Source: Rothia sp. (in: high G+C Gram-positive bacteria) (lineage in GTDB: Bacteria; Actinomycetota; Actinomycetes; Actinomycetales; Micrococcaceae). From it: a DNA stretch of 64,000 bases. Under the pieces are notes generated by a model. The model did no database searches, was not told where the DNA came from, and saw only the letters and a program-made list of their open reading frames with translations. The translations under genes and the position numbers were made by a program. Within the stretch, counting starts at the first letter, position 1. The number at the start of each line of letters is the position of its first letter. Location: the NCBI GenBank assembly GCA_030529845.1, contig JAUMWB010000003.1, forward strand, positions 186,001-250,000. The letters run 5' to 3'. Positions 17,972-29,781 of this stretch are shown one piece after another.

Positions 17972-20900
17972 TTACTTGGTGCGCAGAACTGCTTCCATAT
18001 CGAAGGTAGTGCTCATGGAGCGACGGTAAGAGTGAACCTCAACAGCGATCACATTCTTACCCTGGTTCAGCTGGCTGGCAGGAACAACCACGGTAATCGG
18101 GGTTGCCTTGGCTAGTGAGTAGGGAACAGCCTTCCGCGCCGGGGTGTTGGGAGCTGCGTTAGCAATGAGGTTGGTGCGGTTAACCTCGCGACCGTTGACG
18201 TAGATAGCGAGACCATCATCGGCGTAGGTGGTCAGTACCAGCTCCTGGTTGGCCTGGGGAGTCAGCTGCATCTCCTTGCGCAGGAACATCGACATGGGCT
18301 GATCGTAGTAGGCGAACTGGAGGCGGGTTGCTAGGGAGAACTCGCCCCAACCGATTGAAGTCGGTGCAATGTACCACTGGCGGGCAGTGTTGTAGGCGTA
18401 GTTGGTATTGCGCCAGGTTACGTCATACTCGTTGGTCAGTACGAAAGCTACATCCCAGTTATCGCCAGAAGCAACAACCTTCTGATCTGCAGGCTTGACC
18501 GGCTCAACCGGTGCTACAGGCTCAGCAGGGGCTGGATTCTCTTCAACTACCGGAGGAGCAGGCTCTTCGGCAATTTCCTCAATGGGCTTGACGCTTGCGT
18601 TAGCTGAGGGGGAAGCGGACGGCGCTGCGGTAGTAGGTTCAGCGGTCGGCTCAGCGGGAGCTTCAGTGGTGGGCTCTGCAGTAGGCTCAGCAGATGCTTC
18701 GGTGGTGGGTTCCACCGTGGGCTCAGCGGTCGGCTCTACCGGTGCCTCAGTCGTAGGATCTACCGTGGGCTCCGGGCTGGGAGCGGGCTTAGCGGCTACA
18801 GCTACAGGAGTGGAGGCTGAAATGTTACCAGCGGTATCTGCAACGCGCACGAAGTAACGGGCGTCCTCAGTAGTAGGCAGCTTGTAGCTGGTGTCTGAGG
18901 TCGAGGCAACAACGCGGTTGTCACGTAGAATCTGGTAGGTCACGCCGCGTTCAGAAACACCGGTCCAGGTAAGGGAGTCGGTGGTTCCATCGGTGGTCAC
19001 AGCCAGGTTAGAGGCGGTAGCCGGTGCTGTTGAGTCAGCAGGGGCATAGCGGGCGAAGCCAACAGTCTGCTGTACCCCGTTGTAACCCTGAGAGCGGGTA
19101 ATGTCGCCACCGACCCAGAGAGTGCCGGTGGAGTCGGTGAAGGAGGCCCAGATGCCATGGCCGCGCTGGCCCTGCAGGCTGGGGTTGAACTGGGGCAGGA
19201 TCTCGCCGGTCTGAGCATCGAAAGCTGTAATCAGGCGGATGGTGTTGACACCGTTATAGGTGGGGGCGTCCCAGGGACTGTCGTGGGTGGTGGCACCGTA
19301 GTAAATCCAGTCACCACAGTGGCAGGCAGCGTAGAGCACGCCATTATCCATGGACAAATCCTGGAAGTCACCGCCACTCTTGGTGATAGCGGTGGTCAAA
19401 CGGTTCTTCAGATTAGCCTTGTCGTACTGGGCTACCAGGTGCTCTGCACCGGCCGTCCAGATGGTAGAACCTGCGTCCTGCACATCGAACTGGAAGCCGT
19501 CGCGAGTATTAGGGTTGCTTGCGCGGTGGGACAGAGTCCACTGCCAGTTCTGGGCAGCACTGCCATCGGTAGTATTGATGTAGGCAAGCTTCCAAGCACG
19601 CTGATCGTTCAGCGTGGAGAAGTAGCCACCAATTGCAACACCCTGATCGCTTGCAGAAACACCGTTGACGGTACCGTTAGTTACGGGGCGCCAGGACCAG
19701 TCAACCGAGTTATCGTTGAGACGGAAGCGGGCGATGTTCTTGGAGTAGGCATAGGTATCTGAGGCGGCACCCTTAACGTGGGTGAAGTTGCCACCGATGT
19801 AAACGTAGTTGCCCTGTACGTCAATGGACTTGACGAAGGAGACACCGCTGGCGTTGCGGTTCACGACGTCCCAGCCCAGGGAAGTGTCGGTTGCGCCGGT
19901 TACAGGGTCAAGGATGACGAAGCCATTGGAGGGCCGCCCATTGACGCGGGTGAACTCGCCACCTACAGCAAGCTTGCCGTTGGGTAGGGGGTAGATTGCC
20001 TTGACCTGCCCGTTGAGCTGGGGGGTGAAGGTTCGCACCAGCTCACCGGTATTGACGTTGTAGCCTGCGATGAACTTCTGCTGGACCTTCTCACCGGTAG
20101 TGGCATGTTCAACGTAGGCGAAGTCGCCACCGGTGAAGACAGTATCGCCCAACTGGTTAATGGCCTGCACGCGGGTGTTGAGTTCGCTGGTGGAGCCGGT
20201 GCCACTGTTAGGGCTGGTACGCCAGGTGACGCGGGAAGAGAAGCTGGCGGGCAGGGCGCGTTCGGTGGCCGCTGCGGTACCGCTATCTGCGATATCGGTC
20301 AGGTTTAGGTCTGCCTGGGTAATCTTGGGGCGCACAAAAACCTGGGTGAAGGGAATGGCGTAACCTGTCAGGCGGGGGGACCAGAGGTAGGAAGTCGCAG
20401 TATCGGTTCCTTGAACGAAACGGCCGTAGGCGAAGCCGATCTTCCAGGACTGGTTGCTACGCCCGTAGAAGTTATTAGCGTAGTAGTAGTCGTTATTGTT
20501 GGAGATACGGTTGACCGAGGTTGCGTAGCTCCGGTCAGCACCCAGTGCGGGGTCGTTATCGTAGCGGATATTTTCCCAGGGGTGGTAGGCAGAAAGAGTC
20601 CAGGACCAGTCTTCGGTCTTGGTACGCTTGGCGTACATGTCCTGCCAGGTAGTGCCAGTTGCGTTGCCGGCACGGTAGAAGCGTACACCGTCCTCAAGAT
20701 CCTGGACCTTGGTATCACCCAGCAGGGCGTCCACGGTGGATGAGGGCAGCTGGACGGGGGAGAATGCGTCCGTGCCGTCGGGGTTGGTTGCCAGCTCGCG
20801 GGGATCACCCTTGCCAGCGTAGTCTTCGGTCCAGCCTTCGCGGCCGCGGCCGATCATGACCCAGCCACCACCGTTGGTTTCCTGGTCACAGTAGAACTGG

Positions 20901-21118
20901 GCAGGGGCGTCCATCTCATCGGTCCAGAGCCAGTAGGCCCCTGACTTTGATTCGGGGTCGTTCTGCTTGATTTCCCAGCAGGAGGCTGCCGCGGTTTCGC
21001 TGGTGAGACCGTTGGCTACATACTCGTTGGTCGCAATTGCGCCGGGGATGACGGAGACGCCAACGCCCAGGGCGACCGCACCAACGGCGATCTTAGTAAA
21101 TAGTGAGGGTTTTTTCAT
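17972..21118 (-). CDS. Large secreted protein: fibrinogen-like, propeller-like, Fn3, jelly-roll-like
   Basis: A 1048-residue exported protein of unknown function, probably an adhesin or wall-associated binding protein. A signal peptide (KIAVGAVALGVGVSVIPGAIA) is followed at about residues 45-270 by a fibrinogen-like domain with FYCDQETNGGGWVMIGRG. Residues about 290-700 hold repeated strands ending in GG(D/E/N)F or similar (VFTGGDFAYV, LAVGGEFTRVNG, VYIGGNFTHVKG, VAIGGYFSTL, LWVGGDITRSQG), like a DUF5122-type propeller. An Fn3-like domain, a Pro/Thr/Glu repeat linker and a C-terminal jelly-roll-like domain with DDGLAIYVNGREVNRTNL follow. There is no LPXTG anchor. The gene is co-transcribed behind a lipoprotein gene 6 bases upstream. 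Confidence 0.85.
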   Translation of the reverse strand: MKKPSLFTKIAVGAVALGVGVSVIPGAIATNEYVANGLTSETAAASCWEIKQNDPESKSGAYWLWTDEMDAPAQFYCDQETNGGGWVMIGRGREGWTEDYAGKGDPRELATNPDGTDAFSPVQLPSSTVDALLGDTKVQDLEDGVRFYRAGNATGTTWQDMYAKRTKTEDWSWTLSAYHPWENIRYDNDPALGADRSYATSVNRISNNNDYYYANNFYGRSNQSWKIGFAYGRFVQGTDTATSYLWSPRLTGYAIPFTQVFVRPKITQADLNLTDIADSGTAAATERALPASFSSRVTWRTSPNSGTGSTSELNTRVQAINQLGDTVFTGGDFAYVEHATTGEKVQQKFIAGYNVNTGELVRTFTPQLNGQVKAIYPLPNGKLAVGGEFTRVNGRPSNGFVILDPVTGATDTSLGWDVVNRNASGVSFVKSIDVQGNYVYIGGNFTHVKGAASDTYAYSKNIARFRLNDNSVDWSWRPVTNGTVNGVSASDQGVAIGGYFSTLNDQRAWKLAYINTTDGSAAQNWQWTLSHRASNPNTRDGFQFDVQDAGSTIWTAGAEHLVAQYDKANLKNRLTTAITKSGGDFQDLSMDNGVLYAACHCGDWIYYGATTHDSPWDAPTYNGVNTIRLITAFDAQTGEILPQFNPSLQGQRGHGIWASFTDSTGTLWVGGDITRSQGYNGVQQTVGFARYAPADSTAPATASNLAVTTDGTTDSLTWTGVSERGVTYQILRDNRVVASTSDTSYKLPTTEDARYFVRVADTAGNISASTPVAVAAKPAPSPEPTVDPTTEAPVEPTAEPTVEPTTEASAEPTAEPTTEAPAEPTAEPTTAAPSASPSANASVKPIEEIAEEPAPPVVEENPAPAEPVAPVEPVKPADQKVVASGDNWDVAFVLTNEYDVTWRNTNYAYNTARQWYIAPTSIGWGEFSLATRLQFAYYDQPMSMFLRKEMQLTPQANQELVLTTYADDGLAIYVNGREVNRTNLIANAAPNTPARKAVPYSLAKATPITVVVPASQLNQGKNVIAVEVHSYRRSMSTTFDMEAVLRTK
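18625..18785 (-). repeat. In-gene repeats coding a Pro/Thr/Glu linker
   Basis: Short related units encoding EPTAEPTTEAP-like peptide are repeated in tandem inside the secreted protein gene. Such tracts make a stiff wall-spanning linker and often vary in copy number between strains. Confidence 0.8.
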
Positions 21119-21124
21119 GTGTGT

Positions 21125-21880
21125 TTAGCAATCTGCGTTATTGGGGAAGTCATGGGAAGCGATTTTCCATGCCCCGTTGTCTTCTACCAGAGTAAAAATA
21201 TTGAGTGAGCGGGTGAACTGCGATGAATTCATGGCGTTCCCGTTGGCGTCGAGTACCTTGACCTGGGAGGAATCCAGGCAGACCTCAAGAATTTTGGCTG
21301 CTTGCCCGTTATAGTCCCCATCGGCAATGCGGGGGGTGCCTACTACGGTCGAGGTGCCCTCTACGTGCCAGCCAGCCAGTGCGTATTCGGTGGCAGTGGC
21401 TAGATATTGATCAAGGGCTGTGCCGGTGGCCGCTGCTTCAAGCTGTGATGTGGTTTCGGCGGAGACGTAGCTTTCAACCGCGTTCTCGTTGGCCTGTACG
21501 CTTTCGGTGTCGCCTGTGATATCGCTTGAAGTATCTTCTTGTGATTCTGAGGTGCTGGCCGGCTCGATGCCTGCTAGGGCTCCCTGGACGTCGCTGTAAA
21601 GCTGCTCGGCGGTTTGAACTTCTTCAGTGTCTACGGCAGCTTCACTGGCTTCGGCAAGAGCTTCGGAGCCTGCGAAGTTTTCGGTCAAGGTTTCGCCTGC
21701 GCTATTGGTGGCTTCGGCGGTGGTAGTGGTGCTAGATGCGCTCCCGGAAGCTGCTTCATTCTCTGCCGACGAGCCGCAGGCGGCTAGGGAGAGAGTGGCA
21801 CTAGCGCACAGGGCAAGGACGCCGGTGCGCAGGCTAGGGGCGCGCAGGGCAGAAGAGAGGGGTATCCCTAATCGTTTCAT
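21125..21880 (-). CDS. Putative lipoprotein
   Basis: A 251-residue exported lipoprotein that I cannot assign to a characterised family. It has a basic N-terminus, a hydrophobic stretch and the lipobox LAAC at residues 32-35, followed by a Ser/Ala/Glu-rich low-complexity region of about 110 residues. The C-terminal half (residues about 140-250) is compact and resembles the fold of small actinobacterial lipoproteins of NTF2-like type: YLATATEYALAGWHVEGTST, then ILEVCLDSSQVKVLDANG. AGGGAC precedes the ATG. It lies just upstream of the large secreted protein and is likely made with it. Confidence 0.75.
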   Translation of the reverse strand: MKRLGIPLSSALRAPSLRTGVLALCASATLSLAACGSSAENEAASGSASSTTTTAEATNSAGETLTENFAGSEALAEASEAAVDTEEVQTAEQLYSDVQGALAGIEPASTSESQEDTSSDITGDTESVQANENAVESYVSAETTSQLEAAATGTALDQYLATATEYALAGWHVEGTSTVVGTPRIADGDYNGQAAKILEVCLDSSQVKVLDANGNAMNSSQFTRSLNIFTLVEDNGAWKIASHDFPNNADC

Positions 21881-22234
21881 TAAGTCCCTAAAAGTTGAGG
21901 TGCGTGGGTTTGAGCAAAGCCTGCTGGTTCTCCGTGCGAATGGAGTGGGGTTCTACCAGGGTACTTTGCTGGTCATTTTATACTACCGGTTGGCACCTGG
22001 TCGGGGTAATAGCCTTAGATGAAAAATACGGGGTTACTCGGTAGTAACTTATGGGGACAAGAATAGTTTTGTTCAAAAATAGTATTGGTGTTTATCACAT
22101 CTGTATTACTTGCTGTTGGTAGGTGCCTTATTGTGGGTCCTTACCTGCCCGGTGGGCTCTAGAGACTGCGGGTCTAGAGGGCCCTATGGGATAATGGAAC
22201 CTGCACCAACCGGCCTTACCCCAGGGGAGCGAAG
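21881..22234. other. Divergent control region, lipoprotein / mfd
   Basis: About 350 bases between two divergent starts. On the plus strand GATAAT (22190-22195) could be the mfd -10 box, with AGGGGAG as its ribosome binding site; no good -35 box is visible. An imperfect hairpin built on TCTAGA (22154-22184) lies just before that box. The middle part is AT-rich, with no supportable gene. Confidence 0.45.
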
Positions 22235-25879
<3,645 letters not shown>

Positions 25880-25886
25880 GGCAAAA

Positions 25887-25947
25887 GGTACCACCTAAGT
25901 GAGAAAAACCCACCTAGTTCGTGGGTTTTTCTCGTTTAGATGGTACC
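25887..25947 (+). terminator. Terminator after mfd
   Basis: A very long stem (GGTACCAC... at 25887-25913 with 25921-25947) with few mismatches contains GAGAAAAACCCAC paired with GTGGGTTTTTCTC. It follows the mfd stop by 8 bases. Confidence 0.85.
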
Positions 25948-25977
25948 TACCGTATCGGTGCTTCTGAAAACACAGAT

Positions 25978-26014
25978 AAGGGGTAGCCCACCTGTTAAAG
26001 GTGGGCTACCCCTT
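25978..26014 (-). terminator. Terminator after the small membrane protein gene
   Basis: A perfect 15-base-pair stem, AAGGGGTAGCCCACC and its complement with a 7-base loop, ends 23 bases from the stop of the minus-strand gene. Confidence 0.8.
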
Positions 26015-26037
26015 AGATTGAAACCGTAGGTATCTCT

Positions 26038-26364
26038 TTACTTGAGGGAGAGCTCAGTGCCGCTGGTACGCACCTTTTCGTTGGTCTTAGAAGGAAGGAA
26101 CCACAGGGGAATGATGAAGGTGACGCCGTAGAGCAGAACAGCTACGGTCCACCAACCCCAGCCACCCTCGGGGTACATGCCCAGGGTGTAGAGGCAGCCC
26201 AGCAGGAGCAGGAAGCAAAGAACGAAGAGGGCGATATTAGAGCCCAGTTCCTTGGTGCCTGAGTACTGGGGGGCGCCGCTGCGGGCGGGGGCGCCGGATT
26301 CCATCCCGAAGGATTCAACGTTGGAGCGCTTCTCAGCCTCTGACTTATCAGTGGTCTTAGACAT
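26038..26364 (-). CDS. Small membrane protein of unknown function
   Basis: A 108-residue protein not recognised as any characterised family. A charged, soluble N-terminus of about 42 residues is followed by two membrane segments, IALFVLCFLLLLGCLYTLGM and WWTVAVLLYGVTFIIPLWFL, and a short charged tail. A hairpin topology with both ends on the same side is expected. AGGACTTCC-type purine-rich sequence precedes the ATG. It has its own terminator and is not part of the deoC operon, from which 87 bases separate it. Confidence 0.75.
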   Translation of the reverse strand: MSKTTDKSEAEKRSNVESFGMESGAPARSGAPQYSGTKELGSNIALFVLCFLLLLGCLYTLGMYPEGGWGWWTVAVLLYGVTFIIPLWFLPSKTNEKVRTSGTELSLK

Positions 26365-26451
26365 GGGGAAGTCCTTTTCGTGTGTGTACTTTATTACTCA
26401 GTATAGGTGCTGTATCAGCGGTTCGCACCATATGTCAGACACAAATCTGGC

Positions 26452-27144
26452 CTAGTAGCCGCCCTCAGCAGCTTCGCCCGCACCGATGATAGCGATACCC
26501 TTTGAGGCACCGATACGGGTGGCACCGGCTTCAATCATGGCCAGGGCCTCGTCGCGGGTGCGGACGCCGCCGGAGGCCTTGACCCCCAGGTCGGGGCCGA
26601 CAGTGGCACGCATCAGGGCGATATCTTCGACGGTTGCACCGGCGGAAGAGTAACCGGTGGAGGTCTTGACGAAGTCAGCTCCCGCCTCAACAGAAGCCTG
26701 GCAGGCCAGGACCTTCTGGTCATCGGTCAGCTCGGAGGTCTCGATAATGACCTTGAGCAGGGCGCCACCGGCATGGGTTGCCTCGGCGACAGCCTTGATA
26801 TCGGCAACCAGGGCCTCCTTCTTGTTGGCGCGGGCATCAGCGATGTTGATGACCATATCAACTTCGCGGGCACCGGCTTCAACGGCGGTCTTGGCTTCAA
26901 AAGCCTTGACTACGGTGGCGCTGGCGCCGAAGGGGAAGCCTACGACCACGCAGGGGACGGAAGCAGACCCGGCAAGTTCTTCGGCCAGCACGGGGGCCCA
27001 GACGGGGTTGGCGCAGACAGAGGCGAAGCCGTACTGCTTGGCTTCGGCACAAAGGCGTCGGACGTCCTCTTCTGAGGCAGAGGGGGCCAGGATGGTGTGG
27101 TCAATCATGGCAGCCAGATCGGCTGCTGAGAGTTCGAGAGTCAT
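26452..27144 (-). CDS. deoC: Deoxyribose-phosphate aldolase
   Basis: Splits 2-deoxyribose-5-phosphate into acetaldehyde and glyceraldehyde-3-phosphate. The 230-residue class I aldolase shows the Schiff-base lysine in [16 protein letters not shown] and the second active-site lysine in [13 protein letters not shown], plus DHTILAPSA at the start. It is the last gene of a nucleoside salvage operon behind the phosphomutase (28-base gap) and purine nucleoside phosphorylase. The acetaldehyde made could be taken up by the aldehyde dehydrogenase at 36531 (inference). Confidence 0.96.
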   Translation of the reverse strand: MTLELSAADLAAMIDHTILAPSASEEDVRRLCAEAKQYGFASVCANPVWAPVLAEELAGSASVPCVVVGFPFGASATVVKAFEAKTAVEAGAREVDMVINIADARANKKEALVADIKAVAEATHAGGALLKVIIETSELTDDQKVLACQASVEAGADFVKTSTGYSSAGATVEDIALMRATVGPDLGVKASGGVRTRDEALAMIEAGATRIGASKGIAIIGAGEAAEGGY

Positions 27145-27172
27145 GGTGTTCTTCCTTGAAATCTTGGTTTGG

Positions 27173-28861
27173 TTAGAGGCCCAGAGCCGCTGACATGTCT
27201 GCCTTAAGAAGGGCCAGCTTGGTATCGGCTACGGTGCGGGCATTGGCAACGGTGGTGCTGACAGGTACGACCACTTCCAGGTAGCACTTGAGCTTGGGCT
27301 CGGTGCCGGAGGGGCGCACAATGACGCGGGTGGAATCCTCGGTGTAGTAGCGCATACCGTCGGTGGGGGGTAGGGTGTCGGTGCCCTCGGTAAGGTCCTC
27401 TACCGATACCACGGGGGACTCAGCCAGTTCTGCCGGAGGGGTAGCGCGCAGACGCTGCATCATGGCAGGAATTTGGGCCAGGTCATCTACACGCACAGAG
27501 AGCTGGTCGGTGGCGTAGAGGCCATGCTCGGTGGCAATCTCGTCCAGAAGTGCAGGCAGGGAGGAACCGGCGTCCTTGAGCTCCTGGGCGTAGTCCGCCA
27601 TGACCAGGGCTGCCGAGATGCCGTCCTTATCGCGCACCTGGGCGTGATCGACGCAGTAGCCCAGCGCTTCTTCATAGCCGAAGGTTAGGTTTTCCACGCG
27701 GGCAATCCACTTGAAACCGGTCAGGGTTTCGCGGTGGGCAACGCCTGCTGCTTTGGCGATAGCTCCGGCCAGACGGGAGGAGACAATTGAGTTAGCGAAG
27801 GTGGCCTTTGCGGGGTCGCTTACGGACGCCAGCACACGGGTAGCCAGGATCGCTCCGGCTTCGTCGCCGCGCAGCATGGCCCAAGTGCCGTTTCGTTTGA
27901 CAGCGAAAGCCGCGCGGTCAGCGTCCGGATCGTTGGCAATGATGAGGTCAGCGTCAATCTTCTCAGCTAGAGCCATAGCCAAATCAAGGGCACCGGGTTC
28001 CTCTGGGTTGGGGAAGGCGACGGTGGAGAAGCGCGGGTCGGGCTCAGCCTGTTCAGGTACCAGGGTGACGTTAGTGAAGCCAGCCTGACGCAGCACAGCT
28101 TCTGCGGTCTGACCTCCAACACCGTGCATGGGGGTCAGCACGATGTTGAGGTCGCGGTCCTTCTGCTCGACCAGCGGGGTAACGCGGGCAATGTAGTCGG
28201 CTGCTACGCTCTCGGGCAGCACTTTCCAACCGTCAGCTGCCAGAACCGGAGTGTCAACAGCTGCGATTGCGGCTGCGATATCCCCGTCGTAGGGAGGGAT
28301 AATCTGGGCCCCGCGAGCACCGGGCTCAACGGCGGCTCCACCCAGGTAGACCTTGTAGCCGTTATCGTTAGGGGGATTGTGGGAGGCGGTGACCATGACG
28401 CCAATTTCGGCGCCATATTCGCGGGTCGCCCAGGCGGTCACGGGAGTGGGCAGAGCAGAAGGCATGAGGTGAACCTCGATACCGGCGGCGGTGAAAATAG
28501 CTGCGGTGTCGAGGGCGAAGATATCTGAATTCTTGCGGGCATCAAAGCCCACCACAGCGGAAATCTTCTCCCAGCCTTCAGCGGACGCGCGCGCGGTGGC
28601 GTAGTCTGCCAGGCCCTGGGCGGCACGCTGAACGACGACGCGGTTCATGCGCATGGGGCCAGCGCCCAGTTCGGCTCGCAGGCCTGCGGTTCCGAACTGG
28701 AGGGTTCCCGAGAAGCGGTCGGCCAGATTAGCGGTTGCGGCCGCATCTCCTGCCTCAACCTGGGCGATGATGCCCTCAAGCTGGGCCTTGGTTTCTGTAT
28801 CGGGGTCGATAGCGGCCCAGATACGGGCTTGCTCAAGGAGCTGCTGAGTATCGAGTGACAT
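27173..28861 (-). CDS. Phosphohexomutase/phosphopentomutase
   Basis: A 562-residue alpha-D-phosphohexomutase family enzyme. The phosphoserine loop is [18 protein letters not shown], the metal loop [12 protein letters not shown], and the C-terminal phosphate-binding loop [33 protein letters not shown] opens the protein. Similar genes are named pmmB or pgm. Because it stands between purine nucleoside phosphorylase and deoC, its natural role here is probably to turn (deoxy)ribose-1-phosphate into the 5-phosphate, the job of DeoB, for which no other gene is seen in this operon (inference). Confidence 0.92.
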   Translation of the reverse strand: MSLDTQQLLEQARIWAAIDPDTETKAQLEGIIAQVEAGDAAATANLADRFSGTLQFGTAGLRAELGAGPMRMNRVVVQRAAQGLADYATARASAEGWEKISAVVGFDARKNSDIFALDTAAIFTAAGIEVHLMPSALPTPVTAWATREYGAEIGVMVTASHNPPNDNGYKVYLGGAAVEPGARGAQIIPPYDGDIAAAIAAVDTPVLAADGWKVLPESVAADYIARVTPLVEQKDRDLNIVLTPMHGVGGQTAEAVLRQAGFTNVTLVPEQAEPDPRFSTVAFPNPEEPGALDLAMALAEKIDADLIIANDPDADRAAFAVKRNGTWAMLRGDEAGAILATRVLASVSDPAKATFANSIVSSRLAGAIAKAAGVAHRETLTGFKWIARVENLTFGYEEALGYCVDHAQVRDKDGISAALVMADYAQELKDAGSSLPALLDEIATEHGLYATDQLSVRVDDLAQIPAMMQRLRATPPAELAESPVVSVEDLTEGTDTLPPTDGMRYYTEDSTRVIVRPSGTEPKLKCYLEVVVPVSTTVANARTVADTKLALLKADMSAALGL

Positions 28862-28875
28862 GTCTTTCCTTGTCC

Positions 28876-29718
28876 TTAGAGAGCCGCGATGATGTCTGCG
28901 AGCAGGCTGGAAATGCGGGGGCCAGCGGCTTCACCGGCCTCAATGACCTCTGCGTGAGAGAGGGGGGTCTCCTGGATACCGGCGGCCAGGTTGGTGACGA
29001 GTGAAATACCAAAGACCTCAAGGCCGGCTGCGCGGGCGGCAATGGCTTCAAGAGCGGTGGACATGCCCACTAGATCAGCGCCCAGTACACCTGCCATCTT
29101 AACCTCGGCTGGGGTCTCGTAGTGGGGGCCGGGGAACTGCATGTAAACGCCCTCCTGCAGGGAGGGGTCAATGCCGCGGGCAATCTCGCGGATGCGAGGG
29201 GAATACAGGTCGGTTAGGTCAACGAAATGGGCACCGGTGAGCGGGGAGGCTGAGGTGAAGTTCAGGTGGTCAGAGATCAGGACGGGTTCACCGGCGGAGT
29301 AGGCGGGGTTCAGGCCGCCACAGCCGTTGGTGAGAATCATGGTCTCAGCGCCTGCGGCAGCTGCGGTACGCACACCGTGGACGACAGCGTCAACGCCGCG
29401 GCCCTCGTAGAAGTGGGTGCGGGAGCCAATCACCAGGGCTCGCTTGCCGCTTTCGGTCAGAATCGAGGTCAGGGTACCGGGGTGGCCCACCACAGCGGCC
29501 TTGTGGAAGCCAGGTACCTCATTGGCTGGGAGGACATGGGTGGCTTCGCCAATGAGTGAGGCGGCCTCGCCCCAGCCTGAACCCAGCGTCAGCGCCAGGT
29601 CGTGCTTCTCGACGCCGGTTTTCTCGGCAATGAAGTCCGCGGCCTCACGGGCACGAACCAGTGCCGGGTGGTTGGGGTCAGCGGTGGAAACAGCAGAAAT
29701 ATTTGAATCATTCAACAC
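28876..29718 (-). CDS. punA: Purine nucleoside phosphorylase
   Basis: Splits purine (deoxy)nucleosides with phosphate into base and (deoxy)ribose-1-phosphate. The trimeric-type family signatures are LTLGSGWGEAASLIGEA for phosphate binding, HFYEGRG, MILTNGCGGLNPAY, GPHYETPAEVKMAGVLGADLVGMST and SLVTNLAAGI. The start is uncertain. An in-frame ATG at 29772 would overlap the divergent lpdA start; the GTG at 29718, next to AGAAGG, or the TTG at 29715 is more plausible and gives 280 residues. It heads the punA-phosphomutase-deoC operon. Confidence 0.93.
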   Translation of the reverse strand: MLNDSNISAVSTADPNHPALVRAREAADFIAEKTGVEKHDLALTLGSGWGEAASLIGEATHVLPANEVPGFHKAAVVGHPGTLTSILTESGKRALVIGSRTHFYEGRGVDAVVHGVRTAAAAGAETMILTNGCGGLNPAYSAGEPVLISDHLNFTSASPLTGAHFVDLTDLYSPRIREIARGIDPSLQEGVYMQFPGPHYETPAEVKMAGVLGADLVGMSTALEAIAARAAGLEVFGISLVTNLAAGIQETPLSHAEVIEAGEAAGPRISSLLADIIAAL

Positions 29719-29746
29719 CCTTCTACGGTACCAAACCTGCCCAGAG

Positions 29747-29775
29747 TTGAGCGCGCGTGCGATGTGCGACACAAT
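29747..29775 (+). promoter_or_regulatory. Candidate leaderless promoter of lpdA
   Basis: TTGAGC (29747-29752) and CACAAT (29770-29775) are 17 bases apart. The expected transcript start falls on the GTG at 29782, which has no spaced ribosome binding site, so lpdA is probably leaderless. Confidence 0.5.
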
Positions 29776-29781
29776 AAAAGG

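Noticed and set aside
18625-18785. CRISPR-like repeats
   Set aside because: The units are in a coding frame, directly adjoining without unique spacers, and encode a Pro/Thr/Glu linker. No cas genes are present.
22154-22184. TCTAGA-based hairpin as an operator for mfd
   Set aside because: No known regulator site matches and there is only one copy; kept only as a note in the intergenic entry.
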